Source: JAWLCA01 sp041687395
Lineage (GTDB): Bacteria > Pseudomonadota > Alphaproteobacteria > Rhodobacterales > Rhodobacteraceae
Assembly (NCBI GenBank): GCA_041687395.1
Contig: JAWLCA010000008.1
Coordinates: 75,804 to 139,803 of the forward strand
DNA: 64,000 nucleotides
Reading direction: 5' to 3'
Shown here: one piece after another, positions 24,384 to 33,949 of the stretch
Layout of the letters: each line of letters begins with the position of its first letter
How positions within the stretch are numbered: position 1 is the first letter of the stretch
Program-made: the position numbers and the translations under genes
The notes under the pieces: generated by a model
Databases searched by the model: none
The model's input: the letters and a program-made list of their open reading frames with translations, nothing else
What the model was told of the DNA's origin: nothing

Positions 24384-24761
24384 ATGGGAAAGGCCGAAAA
24401 ACCCGTCCACGAAATGATCGCCGAGGTGTCGGACCTGATGGCCGACCGGATGAAGGCACGCGGCGACGATCTGGCCGCGCGCCTGCGCCATGTGCGTTGC
24501 CGGCTACCGCGCCGCCTGCGGGCCGAGGCCGACCGGCTGGCCGAGGCCGAAGGCATGGCGGGTCACCCCCGCCTGGCCAACCAGCTGGATCACGCGCGGC
24601 TGGCCGAGGCTTATGGCGCGCTGGTCCGCTATCTTTCCCCGATCGGCGCGGCGGATCGCCGGATCAACCTGATCCTGTCGATCCTGGGCAGCCTGGCCTT
24701 CAATCTGCTGGCGGTGTTCGCGATCCTGGTCGCGGTCCTTGTCTGGCGCGGGTTCCTGTGA
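24384..24761 (+). CDS. Hypothetical tail-anchored membrane protein (125 aa)
   Basis: A 125-residue protein with an N-terminal helical charged domain (EMIAEVSDLMADRMKARG, LRHVRCRLPRRLRAEADRLAEAE) and one C-terminal membrane segment (LGSLAFNLLAVFAILVAVLVW). That topology suggests an inner-membrane protein with its main part in the cytoplasm. I do not recognise the family. The last 258 bases are antisense to the 3' extension of the PACE-type gene. Confidence 0.6.
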   Translation: MGKAEKPVHEMIAEVSDLMADRMKARGDDLAARLRHVRCRLPRRLRAEADRLAEAEGMAGHPRLANQLDHARLAEAYGALVRYLSPIGAADRRINLILSILGSLAFNLLAVFAILVAVLVWRGFL

Positions 24762-25238
24762 CGGAACGCGGGCGGGCATGACGGCGGGAAACATCGCCAC
24801 CGTGTTCGCCTGCCCGTGCCTGACGGGCCGCAGCCAGTCATAGACCAGATGGAAGACGTAGGCGTAGCCGACGTAGAACAGGGTCAGCAGCAGATCGGCC
24901 ATCAGCGCCTCTGTCAGTGTGAAGCCCCCCTGCCAGACGAAGATCGGAAGCGTGAAGACAATGCAGCTTGTTTCGTAGGAGCAGGCGTGGAGGATCCTCA
25001 GCCAGTGCGGTCGCTCGCAGGCCGTCCGCCCGGTCAGCCGCAGGTCAAGCAAGTCGAAGCCGGTGTTGTGGATCGGGGCCCAGATCAGGACCACACCAGC
25101 AATCAGGGCCAGCAGCATGGCCGATTCGTGACCGCCGTGGCCCAGGGTCGCCGCAAGAAGCGGCGCGGCGAGGATCAGCCCGATTCCTTCGTAGGCAAGT
25201 GTCTGGATGATCCGTTCCCGTGTCGTGCGTAATGCCAT
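24504..25238 (-). CDS. PACE-type efflux transporter with unusual C-terminal extension
   Basis: Residues 1 to about 145 match the PACE (proteobacterial antimicrobial compound efflux, chlorhexidine-type) family: two tandem bacterial transmembrane pairs, with RTTRERIIQTLAYEGIGL, IHNTGFDLLDLRLTG, ILHACSYETSCIVFTLPIFVW and LFYVGYAYVFHLVYDWLRPV. Known members are about 140-160 residues. Here the frame continues for about 100 more residues of charged, low-complexity sequence that is exactly antisense to the tail-anchored protein gene. I think the real domain ends near 24800 and that an ancestral stop was lost or the extension is untranslated in practice. Drug substrates cannot be inferred. Confidence 0.75.
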   Translation of the reverse strand: MALRTTRERIIQTLAYEGIGLILAAPLLAATLGHGGHESAMLLALIAGVVLIWAPIHNTGFDLLDLRLTGRTACERPHWLRILHACSYETSCIVFTLPIFVWQGGFTLTEALMADLLLTLFYVGYAYVFHLVYDWLRPVRHGQANTVAMFPAVMPARVPSQEPAPDKDRDQDREHRQQIEGQAAQDRQDQVDPAIRRADRGKIADQRAISLGQPRVIQLVGQAGVTRHAFGLGQPVGLGPQAAR

Positions 25239-25388
25239 CGTAAAACCTGTCGTTTGCCAATTCGGGCAGGTTGCGCCACCGGCGTGAGCCTTGCGTGAAA
25301 GGATGTGCCGCCGCGCGCCGGCCCCTTGCCCCCGCGGTCACGCGCGGGCATGCTGATGGGCAATGACAGGCACGTGCGGGGCGCGGCA

Positions 25389-25418
25389 GTTGAAAGCCGG
25401 GGCGCATCGCACCAAATA
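25389..25418 (+). promoter_or_regulatory. Candidate heat-shock-type promoter of lon
   Basis: GTTGAA (25389-25394) and CCAAATA (25412-25418) are separated by 17 bases, an approximate match to alphaproteobacterial sigma-32 promoters (CTTGAA, then a C-rich/AT -10). lon is a typical heat-shock gene, and the element lies about 75 bases upstream of it. The -10 match is weak. Confidence 0.3.
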
Positions 25419-25491
25419 AACGTGGCATGAGAGGGGAAGGGCGGGCCGCCGACGGTCGGGGCCGGAACTTCTGCCTGACGAAGGGAACCCT

Positions 25492-27897
25492 ATGGAACAG
25501 ACGCAAAGCAACAGCTACCCGGTACTGCCCCTGCGCGATATCGTGGTCTTTCCGCACATGATCGTGCCGCTTTTCGTGGGGCGCGAGAAATCCGTGCGGG
25601 CGCTGGAAGAGGTGATGGCAGAGGACAAGCAGATCCTGCTGTCCAGCCAGATCGACCCCAGCGTGGACGATCCCACGCCCGACGCGATCTACAAGGTGGG
25701 CGTGCTGGCCAATGTGCTGCAACTGCTGAAGCTGCCCGACGGCACCGTGAAGGTGCTGGTCGAGGGGCGGCAGCGGGTGCGCATCGCCGAATTTCTGGAA
25801 AACGAGTCGTTCTTCGAGGCCCGCGCCGAGGCGCTGACCGAGGAAGAGGGCGATCACGCGACGGTGGTGGCCATGCAGCGCTCGGTCGCCGAGGAATTCG
25901 AGCGCTACGCGAAGATCAAGAAGAACATCCCCGAGGAGGCGCTGGCCGCCGTGGCCGAAACCCGCGAGCCCGCGAAGCTGGCCGATCTGGCCGGTGGGCA
26001 TCTGGGTGTCGAAGTGGCCGAGAAGCAGGAGCTTCTGGAGATCCTCAACGTCGCCGAGCGGCTCGAGAAGGTCTACGCCCTGATGCAGAGCGAGGTCTCT
26101 GTCCTGCAGGTCGAAAAGAAGATCAAGACCCGCGTGAAGAGCCAGATGGAGCGCACGCAGCGGGAATATTACCTCAACGAGCAGATGAAGGCGATCCAGC
26201 GCGAGCTGGGCGACGGCGAGGAGGGCCAGAACGAGGTCGCCGAGCTGGAAGAGCGGATCAACGCGACCAAGCTGTCGAAGGAGGCCCGCGAGAAGGCAGA
26301 CGCCGAGCTGAAGAAGCTGAAGTCGATGAGCCCCATGAGCGCCGAGGCGACGGTGGTACGCAACTACCTTGAATGGATGCTGTCGATCCCGTGGGGCGTG
26401 AAGAGCCGGGTCAAGAAGGATCTGCTGAAGGCCGAGGCGGTGCTGGACGCCGATCACTACAGCCTTGAGAAGGTCAAGGAGCGGATCGTCGAGTATCTGG
26501 CGGTGCAGAACCGCTCGTCCAAGCTGAAGGGGCCGATCCTGTGCCTCGTCGGCCCGCCGGGCGTGGGCAAGACCAGCCTGGGGCGGTCGGTGGCCAAGGC
26601 CACGGGGCGCGAGTTCATCCGCATCTCCCTGGGCGGGGTGCGCGACGAGAGCGAGATCCGCGGTCACCGGCGGACCTATATCGGGTCGATGCCGGGCAAG
26701 ATCATCCAGGCGATGAAGAAGGCGAAGACCACGAACCCGCTGATCCTCTTGGATGAGATCGACAAGATGGGGCAGGATTTCCGCGGCGATCCGGCCAGCG
26801 CGATGCTGGAGGTGCTCGACCCTGAGCAGAACTCCACCTTCATCGATCACTACCTGGAGGTCGAATACGACCTGTCGAACGTGATGTTCCTGACCACGGC
26901 CAACAGCTACAACATGCCCAGCCCGCTTCTGGACCGGATGGAGATCATCCCGCTGTCGGGCTACACCGAAGACGAGAAGGCCGAGATCGCCAAGCGCCAC
27001 CTGATCGGCAAGCAGATCAAGAACCACGGCCTGAAGAAGGGCGAGTTCAGGATCACCGACGAGGCGCTGCTGCAGGTGATCCGCACCTATACCCGCGAGG
27101 CGGGGGTGCGGAACCTGGAGCGCGAGATCGCGAAACTGGCCCGCAAGGCGGTGACCGAGATCACGAAGGGCAAGGTGAAGACCGTCGAAGTAACGCCCGA
27201 GAACCTGGAAAGCTTCCTGGGCGTGCCGCGCTTCAAGTACGGCCTGGCCGAGAAGGAGGATCAGGTCGGCGTCGTCACGGGGTTGGCCTGGACCAGCGTC
27301 GGTGGCGAGCTGCTGTCGATCGAGGCGCTGAAGCTGCCCGGCAAGGGCCGGATGAAGACCACCGGCAAGCTGGGCGACGTGATGAAGGAATCGATCGACG
27401 CGGCCGCGTCCTTCGTGCGCTCCATCGCGCCGCGGATCGGGGTGAAGCCGCCGAAGTTCGACACGATCGACATCCACGTCCACGTCCCCGAGGGCGCGAC
27501 GCCCAAGGACGGGCCGAGTGCCGGCGTGGCGATGGTCACCTCGATCGTGTCGGTCCTGACGGGCATCCCGGTGCGCAAGGACATCGCCATGACTGGCGAG
27601 GTCACGCTGCGGGGCAACGTGCTGCAGATCGGCGGATTGAAGGAGAAGCTTCTGGCCGCCCTCCGCGGGGGCATCAAGACGGTGCTGATCCCCGAGGAGA
27701 ACGCCAAGGACCTGCCCGAGATCCCCGACAACGTGAAAGAGGGGCTGACCATCATCCCCGTCGGTCACGTCCGCGACGTGCTGAAGCACGCGCTGGTGCG
27801 GGAGCCCGAGCCCATAGAATGGGACGAGGCGGCCGAGGAAGCCGCCCGGGCAGCCGTGGCATCGAAGGAAGAAACCGCCGCCCGCACGGCGCACTGA
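25492..27897 (+). CDS. lon: ATP-dependent protease La (Lon)
   Basis: An 801-residue Lon that degrades misfolded and regulatory proteins in the cytosol. It has the N-terminal substrate domain (YPVLPLRDIVVFPHMIVPLF), a coiled coil, the AAA+ module with Walker A GPPGVGKTS from residue 354 and Walker B PLILLDEIDKM, and the protease domain with Ser676 in KDGPSAGVA and Lys719 in GGLKEKLLAA. The length is normal for the family. The C-terminus carries a short acidic/Ala tail. The ATG at 25492 is preceded by GACGAAGGGAA. It stands alone, with a terminator behind it. Confidence 0.98.
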   Translation: MEQTQSNSYPVLPLRDIVVFPHMIVPLFVGREKSVRALEEVMAEDKQILLSSQIDPSVDDPTPDAIYKVGVLANVLQLLKLPDGTVKVLVEGRQRVRIAEFLENESFFEARAEALTEEEGDHATVVAMQRSVAEEFERYAKIKKNIPEEALAAVAETREPAKLADLAGGHLGVEVAEKQELLEILNVAERLEKVYALMQSEVSVLQVEKKIKTRVKSQMERTQREYYLNEQMKAIQRELGDGEEGQNEVAELEERINATKLSKEAREKADAELKKLKSMSPMSAEATVVRNYLEWMLSIPWGVKSRVKKDLLKAEAVLDADHYSLEKVKERIVEYLAVQNRSSKLKGPILCLVGPPGVGKTSLGRSVAKATGREFIRISLGGVRDESEIRGHRRTYIGSMPGKIIQAMKKAKTTNPLILLDEIDKMGQDFRGDPASAMLEVLDPEQNSTFIDHYLEVEYDLSNVMFLTTANSYNMPSPLLDRMEIIPLSGYTEDEKAEIAKRHLIGKQIKNHGLKKGEFRITDEALLQVIRTYTREAGVRNLEREIAKLARKAVTEITKGKVKTVEVTPENLESFLGVPRFKYGLAEKEDQVGVVTGLAWTSVGGELLSIEALKLPGKGRMKTTGKLGDVMKESIDAAASFVRSIAPRIGVKPPKFDTIDIHVHVPEGATPKDGPSAGVAMVTSIVSVLTGIPVRKDIAMTGEVTLRGNVLQIGGLKEKLLAALRGGIKTVLIPEENAKDLPEIPDNVKEGLTIIPVGHVRDVLKHALVREPEPIEWDEAAEEAARAAVASKEETAARTAH

Positions 27898-27936
27898 CCT
27901 GCTGAAGGGTCGGTCTGGCGGATAGACTTTGGGGGA

Positions 27937-27967
27937 GGGGCGCGGCCGGGCAGGTCGCGCCCCTTTT
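27937..27967 (+). terminator. Intrinsic terminator of lon
   Basis: GGGGCGCG and CGCGCCCC form an 8-bp GC stem with an 11-base loop, directly followed by TTTT, about 40 bases after the lon stop. Confidence 0.8.
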
Positions 27968-28066
27968 CCACATCCGGCGCATGATGTCGGCATGTCGGAG
28001 CGGGCCACGGATTCGCGTTTGCGGGGCTTGCGCGGCGCCCGGACAGACGCTATTAGCCGCGCCTGC

Positions 28067-28141
28067 GGGTGATTAGCTCAGTGGTAGAGCGCTTCGTTCA
28101 CATCGAAGATGTCGGGAGTTCGAATCTCTCATCACCCACCA
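28067..28141 (+). tRNA. tRNA-Val (anticodon CAC)
   Basis: The acceptor arms GGGTGAT and ATCACCC pair perfectly and the 3' CCA is encoded. The D arm contains AGCTCAGTGGTAGAGC, the anticodon stem is CTTCG/CGAAG around the loop TTCACAT (anticodon CAC, 28099-28101, reads GTG valine codons), and the T arm has GTTCGAATC. Length is 75 bases with no intron. Confidence 0.97.
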
Positions 28142-28285
28142 TCCCAACCTGCGGTTGCCGAAAATCCTGCCGCAGGGCGACGTGATGCGCCATTTGATGG
28201 GGCAAATTCAAACTTTCCTGTTTCCTTTGATGCAAGAGCGTTTCAACCTGTCGGCGAGTGAAAGCTATTTTCAGTGGGGCAAGGG

Positions 28286-31282
28286 ATGGTTTCGGATATC
28301 CTGTTTGCGGAACATCCCGATCCGATCTGGATCCTCACCCCCTCCGGCGACAGGATCATTGCCTGCAACGATGCAGCGTGCCGTCTGTTGAACCGCGATG
28401 CACCGGCCTTGCAACCCATGCTGCCCGCCAGCTTGGGGTTTGCCGCAGACAGCGCAGGCCCTGCGCGCATCGGCCTGCCGGGACAGCCCGCCTGCGAGGT
28501 CACGATCACCAACCACGCCGTGGAGTGGAACGGGCAGGCGGCCCGCATGCTGATCACCCGTCCGACGGCTGCTGCGGAGCTGAAGGACGTGGCCGACAGC
28601 GTCGATCTGGAAGGCCGCGGCCGCTGGGCGCAGTCGATCCTGGAACTGTCGGACGAGATTGCCCGGTCCGGCGGCTGGCGCATCGGGCTGGACGATCCGC
28701 GCATGGAGGTGACGCCGGGCATCTACGCGATCTTTGCCGTCTCTCCCGACGGGCCGTTCAACGGTCTGGAGGTGCTGTCTTGCTTCGATGAGGAGGACAG
28801 GAAGCGGCTGGAGGAGATCCGGCAGCGTGTGACCGTCCACGGCGAAAATTGCGACGACATGTTCGAGATCACGGCGCTGGACGGCCAGCGCAAGAGCATA
28901 CGCATCATGCATCGCCCCGACCGGAACGCCGAAGGGCAGATCGTCGGCATGGTTGGTGTGACCCAGGATATCACCGAGGCGATCGTTCTGAGGCAAGCCG
29001 CGGAGCAGCTCGCCGGGCGCGTTCAGAACGTGATCGACAGCATGCCGTCGCCCTTTTTCCTGCTGGGACGGGATCTGCGAATCCTTTACGCCAACACGAT
29101 GGGCCGCGATGTCCTGCGTGAGGCGCGCGGGCACGAGATCGACCCGGTGGGTCAGGACGTCTGGGAGGTGTTCCCCGAGGTTCGCGCCGACCTCGAGGCA
29201 GACTTTGCGGCCCTGCTGGACGGCGGGACGCCGGTGACCAAGACGATCCACGTGCCGCACTGGAAAAGCACCTTTCGGATCGACGCATTTGCCACCCCCG
29301 ACGGGATCGCGGCGCATGCCCGCAACGTGACCAGGCAGGTTCGGGCCGAACAGGCGTTGCAGGAAAGCGAGGAGCGGTTTCGTCTGGCCACACAGGCATC
29401 GCGCGACGTGATCTTCGACTGGGACATCCCGAACGACACTCTGGTCTGGAGCGACGCCACCCTTGATCGGTTCGGCTATGATCCGGCCGTCTTTCCGGGC
29501 AACCTGCAGGGCTGGCTGGACCGTGTGCACCCCGAAGATCGGGCGCGGATGCTGCAGGCGAACGAATTGGGTCACCTGGAGTCGGCAGGGATGGGCCCGC
29601 ATCAGAACGAATACCGGCTGCTGCGCGCCGATGGCAGTGTTGCCAACGTGATCGGCCGTAGCCAGGTGCTGCACGATGACGAGGGGCGCCCGGTCCGGCT
29701 GGTCGGCAGCCTGATCGATGTGACCGACATCCGGCACGAGGACGCGCGGCAGCGCGCGGTGATCGAGGTGGCCTCGGACGCGATCTTCGAATTCGATCCG
29801 GTGCGCAAGGTGATGATCTTCACCGAAGGGATCCGGACCGTCTTCGGTCACGACTGGGTGGGCGAGCGGCCGGTGCCCTCGCCCTGGCGTGAGGCCTTGC
29901 ACCCCGATGATCGCGAGCGCGTCTTGCAGGAGTCGCGGGACTTCACGGCAAGCATCGAAACCCGCAGACGGCACGAATACCGCTTTCGGCGCGGTGACGG
30001 CACCTTTGCGCATGTGCGCGAGAAGATCGTCGCGCTGCGCGATGCGAACGGCGTGGCGACCTGGTTCATCGGCAGTCTGGACGACGTGACGATCGAACGC
30101 GAGGCGGAGGAGCGCCAGCGCCAGTCCGAGCGGATCGAGGCGATCGGCAAGCTGACCGGCGGCGTCGCCCATGATTTCAACAACCTTCTGACGGTGATTC
30201 TGGGCAATGCGGAATTGCTGGCCGAGCGAGCCGGCATGGACGCCGAGGGGCGGCGGATGGCCGAGGCAATCCTGGGCGCGGCTGAACGGGGGGCCGAGTT
30301 GACCACCGGGCTTCTGGCCTTTGCGCGCAAGCAGCCGCTTGCGCCGCGCGCGCTGGACCCGACCACCGCGATGGAGGAATTGCGCGGCCTTCTGACACGG
30401 ACGCTGCCGGCGAATATCGACCTGCAGATTCTGGTGGCGCCGGACGTCTGGATGGTCGAGGCCGACCCCAGCCAGATGAATGCGGCGCTTCTGAACCTGG
30501 CGGTGAATGCCCGCGATTCGATGCCGGAGGGGGGCCAGCTGACCATCGAATGCGCCAATGCCCGGCTGGACGAGCGCTATGTCTCCACCCATTCCGAGGC
30601 GACGGCGGGGGATTTCCTGCGTATCTCGATCAGCGATACCGGCTGCGGGATGGCCCCGGAAGTGGCGGCGCGCGCGCTGGAGCCGTTCTTCACCACCAAG
30701 CCGCCCGGCGCGGGGTCCGGCATCGGGCTGAGCATGGTGCATGGATTCGTGCGCCAGTCGGGCGGTCACATGAGCATCTATTCCGAACCGGATGCCGGAA
30801 CCACCGTCAGCCTGTATCTGCCGCGCAGCGCTGAAAGCCGGGCGGACGACCCGGGGCCGCAGGATCGCGAGGCGCTGCCGCTGGGGCGGGGGGAACACGT
30901 GCTGGTGGTCGAGGACAACACGCCGCTGCGCCAGCATGTCGCCGACCTTGTGGGCGGTCTTGGCTACCGCGTCAGCGCGGCTTCGGACGCGGGCGAGGCG
31001 ATGGCGGTCCTGCGCAGCGCGGGCGACGTGGCGCTTCTGTTCACCGACGTGGTCATGCCGGGCGACAGGAACGGACCCATGCTGGCCCGCGAGGCGACAG
31101 AGGCTTGCCCCGCACTGCGTGTGCTGTTCACCTCGGGCTACACCGAGAACGCGATCATCCATCAGGGCCGGCTGGATCCGGGCGTGCAACTGTTGTCAAA
31201 GCCCTATCGCCGGCAGGATCTGGCGCGCAAGCTGCATGAGGTGCTCCGCGCGCCCGGCACCGGGAAGTTAACGCGGGATTAA
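28286..31282 (+). CDS. PAS-domain hybrid histidine kinase
   Basis: A soluble hybrid kinase of about 998 residues. It has several PAS domains in the first 600 residues (for example ILFAEHPDPIWILTPSGDRI and VIDSMPSPFFLLGRDLRILY, the last ending in WFIGSLDDVTIEREAEER), a dimerisation/phosphoacceptor box with His629 (GGVAHDFNNLLTVILGNAEL), a HATPase domain, and a C-terminal receiver with Asp921 (LFTDVVMPG). No membrane segment is visible, so it senses something cytosolic, perhaps light, redox or a small ligand; no LOV cysteine motif is evident. The ATG at 28286 is preferred over GTG 28274. No response regulator with an output domain is adjacent. Confidence 0.88.
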   Translation: MVSDILFAEHPDPIWILTPSGDRIIACNDAACRLLNRDAPALQPMLPASLGFAADSAGPARIGLPGQPACEVTITNHAVEWNGQAARMLITRPTAAAELKDVADSVDLEGRGRWAQSILELSDEIARSGGWRIGLDDPRMEVTPGIYAIFAVSPDGPFNGLEVLSCFDEEDRKRLEEIRQRVTVHGENCDDMFEITALDGQRKSIRIMHRPDRNAEGQIVGMVGVTQDITEAIVLRQAAEQLAGRVQNVIDSMPSPFFLLGRDLRILYANTMGRDVLREARGHEIDPVGQDVWEVFPEVRADLEADFAALLDGGTPVTKTIHVPHWKSTFRIDAFATPDGIAAHARNVTRQVRAEQALQESEERFRLATQASRDVIFDWDIPNDTLVWSDATLDRFGYDPAVFPGNLQGWLDRVHPEDRARMLQANELGHLESAGMGPHQNEYRLLRADGSVANVIGRSQVLHDDEGRPVRLVGSLIDVTDIRHEDARQRAVIEVASDAIFEFDPVRKVMIFTEGIRTVFGHDWVGERPVPSPWREALHPDDRERVLQESRDFTASIETRRRHEYRFRRGDGTFAHVREKIVALRDANGVATWFIGSLDDVTIEREAEERQRQSERIEAIGKLTGGVAHDFNNLLTVILGNAELLAERAGMDAEGRRMAEAILGAAERGAELTTGLLAFARKQPLAPRALDPTTAMEELRGLLTRTLPANIDLQILVAPDVWMVEADPSQMNAALLNLAVNARDSMPEGGQLTIECANARLDERYVSTHSEATAGDFLRISISDTGCGMAPEVAARALEPFFTTKPPGAGSGIGLSMVHGFVRQSGGHMSIYSEPDAGTTVSLYLPRSAESRADDPGPQDREALPLGRGEHVLVVEDNTPLRQHVADLVGGLGYRVSAASDAGEAMAVLRSAGDVALLFTDVVMPGDRNGPMLAREATEACPALRVLFTSGYTENAIIHQGRLDPGVQLLSKPYRRQDLARKLHEVLRAPGTGKLTRD

Positions 31283-31331
31283 CTGTCGGCTGTGACTGTC
31301 GGTGCGACTACTCACCGGAGAACTTCAGCAC

Positions 31332-33167
31332 ATGCCGAGCGACATCGACATCAGTATCGTCGTGTCGATCGCAGCGATTCTGGTGATGTTTTCGCTGGTG
31401 CTTTGCGCTTTTACGATGCGCCGCAACAACGACCGGGAATCGCGGGGCGGCATGGCCTGGCTTTTCGCCGCCAACATCGTCTTCCTGATCGGCACCGTGG
31501 CCCTGATGCTGAACCACGCTCTGCCCTTCTGGGTCAGTGCGGCGCTGGTGATCCTTGGGGCGCATCTGGGAATCATCTTCGGATATTTCGCGCTGTGCCG
31601 GTCGCTGGGCGCCATGCCGCAGGTGCCGCGCTTTGCCGCGGTGGCCCTCGTGTCGATCGCGTTCCAGGCCACAGTCGCAGTGTCGGCGGACAGCGTGATC
31701 CCGCTGGTCGTGACCAGTTCGCTGATCAACGGCCTGCTGACCCTGGTGATTGCCCGGCTGCTCTGGCCGCTTGCCGCGCCGCTGGGGCGGGAATACGCGA
31801 TCCTTGCCGCACTGCCCTTCGTCGCGATCGGACTGAGCTACCTGTCGCGACTGGTGATCGTGACCTTCGGCCTGTCAGAACAGGCGCTGCTGCTCGCCAC
31901 GCTGCTCATCACCTTCCTCCTGGCCTTTTCGGCCCTGCAATGGTGTTTCGCGCTGATTTCCTATCGAGCGGTGCGGATCAACCGGCGCCTGGAGACCGAG
32001 CGCATCAAGGCGCAAGAGGCGAGCAGGCTGAAATCGCAGTTCCTCGCCAACATGAGCCACGAGATCCGCACGCCGCTGAACGGCGTGCTGGGCATGGCGC
32101 AGATGCTGCGCGAGCAGATTTCGGCGCCCGAGCATCGCAACATGGTCGGTACCATTCAGGAAAGCGGCGAGAACCTGTTGAGCATCCTGAACGATATCCT
32201 CGACATCTCGAAGATCGAGGCAGGGCGGATGGAACTGGAAACCGCGCCGTTCCGCCCGGCAGAGGTGGTCGGGCGGATGAAGCGGCTCTACCGGCTTCGG
32301 GCGCAGGAAAAGGGCCTGACCCTGCATGTCGACTGCGCGGATGACCTTTTGCAATCGCGGATCGGCGACGAGCATCGCATCGCCCAGATCCTGAACAACC
32401 TGCTCAGCAACGCGATCAAGTTCACCGATGCCGGCACGGTCCGGCTGCGCGCCACGACCACCGCGGCTGGTGCAGTGCAACTGACGGTGCAGGATACGGG
32501 CATCGGCATGACCACGGATCAGATCGCCCGCGCCTTCGACGAGTTCGTGCAGGCCGATGCCAGTATCACCCGGCGCTACGGTGGCACGGGCCTGGGCATG
32601 CCGATCGTGCGCCGGCTGATCGAGTTAATGGGCGGCCGCCTTGCCGTGCGGTCCGATCCGGGCGAGGGGACGCAGATCACGGTCGACCTGCCGCTGCCCG
32701 AAGCGCCCGAGGTGACGGTTGCGGTTGCACCGCCGGACCCCGCCCTGTCCGAGGGGTTGGCGGGCCTGCGAATCCTCATGGCCGAGGACAACCGGACCAA
32801 TCAGCTGGTCGTGAAGGCGATGCTGAAGGGCAGCGGCGCCAACCTGACCATCGTCGAGAACGGTCGGCTGGCGGTCGATGCCGCGGCCGCGGATGACTTC
32901 GACCTGCTGCTCTTCGACGTCTCGATGCCGGAAATGGACGGCCCGACCGCGCTGCGCACCATCATGCACGATCGCCATGCGGCGGGCCGTGCCTGCCCGC
33001 CCGCGCTGGCGCTGACCGCCAACGTGATGGCGCATCAGGTCGCCGAATACCATGCGGCCGGGTTTCAGGATCATCTGGCCAAGCCGGTGCGCCGGGCCGA
33101 TCTCCTCATCAAGCTCGCAGAGGTTGCGGGAAGGCCCTCCCCGCCCGTCCTGCAGGCGGCAAGCTGA
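31332..33167 (+). CDS. Membrane hybrid histidine kinase
   Basis: A 611-residue kinase with about seven hydrophobic segments in the first 215 residues (starting SIVVSIAAILVMFSLVLCAF), then a coiled linker, His243 in FLANMSHEIRTPLNGVLGM, an HATPase domain (NLLSNAIKF, DTGIGM, GTGLGM) and a receiver with Asp529 (LLFDVSMPEMDG). It lacks a large periplasmic domain, so the signal is probably sensed in the membrane. The ATG at 31332 follows CCGGAGAA at good spacing. It lies 49 bases after the PAS kinase, so the two kinases are probably co-transcribed; a phosphorelay between them is possible. Confidence 0.9.
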   Translation: MPSDIDISIVVSIAAILVMFSLVLCAFTMRRNNDRESRGGMAWLFAANIVFLIGTVALMLNHALPFWVSAALVILGAHLGIIFGYFALCRSLGAMPQVPRFAAVALVSIAFQATVAVSADSVIPLVVTSSLINGLLTLVIARLLWPLAAPLGREYAILAALPFVAIGLSYLSRLVIVTFGLSEQALLLATLLITFLLAFSALQWCFALISYRAVRINRRLETERIKAQEASRLKSQFLANMSHEIRTPLNGVLGMAQMLREQISAPEHRNMVGTIQESGENLLSILNDILDISKIEAGRMELETAPFRPAEVVGRMKRLYRLRAQEKGLTLHVDCADDLLQSRIGDEHRIAQILNNLLSNAIKFTDAGTVRLRATTTAAGAVQLTVQDTGIGMTTDQIARAFDEFVQADASITRRYGGTGLGMPIVRRLIELMGGRLAVRSDPGEGTQITVDLPLPEAPEVTVAVAPPDPALSEGLAGLRILMAEDNRTNQLVVKAMLKGSGANLTIVENGRLAVDAAAADDFDLLLFDVSMPEMDGPTALRTIMHDRHAAGRACPPALALTANVMAHQVAEYHAAGFQDHLAKPVRRADLLIKLAEVAGRPSPPVLQAAS

Positions 33168-33236
33168 CGCCGGGGCTGGAACGCCGCGCCAAGCTGGGCT
33201 ATGCGGGGCGCATTCTTTCACAGTCGGAACGCTGCC

Positions 33237-33905
33237 ATGAAAGCCGCCGTCCTCACCTTTCCCGGGTCGAACTGCGACCGTGACCTTGCCGTCGCCCTGG
33301 AGGCGGCCGGGGCCGAGGTCGTTCGCGTCTGGCACAAGGATAGCGATCTGCCTGCCCGCACCGATCTCGTCGGCATCCCGGGGGGGTTTTCGTTCGGCGA
33401 CTACCTGCGCTGCGGCGCCATCGCCGCACGCTCGCCGATCGCGCGGGCGGTGATCGACCATGCGGATCGCGGCGGCTACGTTATGGGCATCTGTAACGGG
33501 TTTCAGGTTCTGACCGAGACGGGGCTTTTGCCGGGAACGCTGATGCGCAACGCGGGCCTGCGGTTCATCTGCCGGTCGCTCGACTTGCGGGTCGCCACGA
33601 CCGACAGCCCCTACACCTCCGGATGGGGCAGGGGAGAGCACATCACCCTTCCGGTCGCGCATCACGATGGCAACTACGCAGCCGATGACGACCTGCTGGC
33701 CCGGCTGCGCGACGAGGACCGCATCGCCTTCACCTATGTCGACAATCCCAACGGCTCGGCCGCCGACATCGCGGGCGTCCTGTCGGCAAATCGAAGGGTG
33801 CTGGGCATGATGCCGCATCCCGAACGCGCTATCGATGCGTCGCTGGGCAGCGCCGATGGTGCGGTGATGTTCCGTACGCTGATTTCTGCGCTGGAGCACG
33901 CCTGA
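33237..33905 (+). CDS. purQ: Phosphoribosylformylglycinamidine synthase subunit PurQ
   Basis: A 222-residue class I glutamine amidotransferase that supplies ammonia to PurL in step 4 of purine synthesis. The nucleophile Cys is in MGICNGFQVL, the catalytic His in MPHPERAID, and VLTFPGSNCDRDLAVAL is the usual N-terminus. PurS and PurL are not adjacent, as is often seen in Rhodobacterales. The start at 33237 lies immediately before this N-terminus; the longer frame (33201) has no family match. It sits between two sensor-kinase genes with no evident link to them. Confidence 0.95.
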   Translation: MKAAVLTFPGSNCDRDLAVALEAAGAEVVRVWHKDSDLPARTDLVGIPGGFSFGDYLRCGAIAARSPIARAVIDHADRGGYVMGICNGFQVLTETGLLPGTLMRNAGLRFICRSLDLRVATTDSPYTSGWGRGEHITLPVAHHDGNYAADDDLLARLRDEDRIAFTYVDNPNGSAADIAGVLSANRRVLGMMPHPERAIDASLGSADGAVMFRTLISALEHA

Positions 33906-33949
33906 GTCTTGCCGCTTGAGGCGGCGGCCTGCGGACAGTATCCTTTGGC

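Noticed and set aside
25045..28008. A 987-codon minus-strand frame opposite lon
   Set aside because: It is antisense to a perfect Lon protease and is rich in His, Leu, Asp and Gln with no domain match.
28067..28141. tRNA-Val as integration site of an island
   Set aside because: The genes on both sides are chromosomal in character, and no direct repeat of the tRNA 3' end was seen nearby.
28271..31189. A 972-codon minus-strand frame opposite the PAS kinase
   Set aside because: The plus strand encodes clear PAS, kinase and receiver domains; the antisense product has no recognisable domain.
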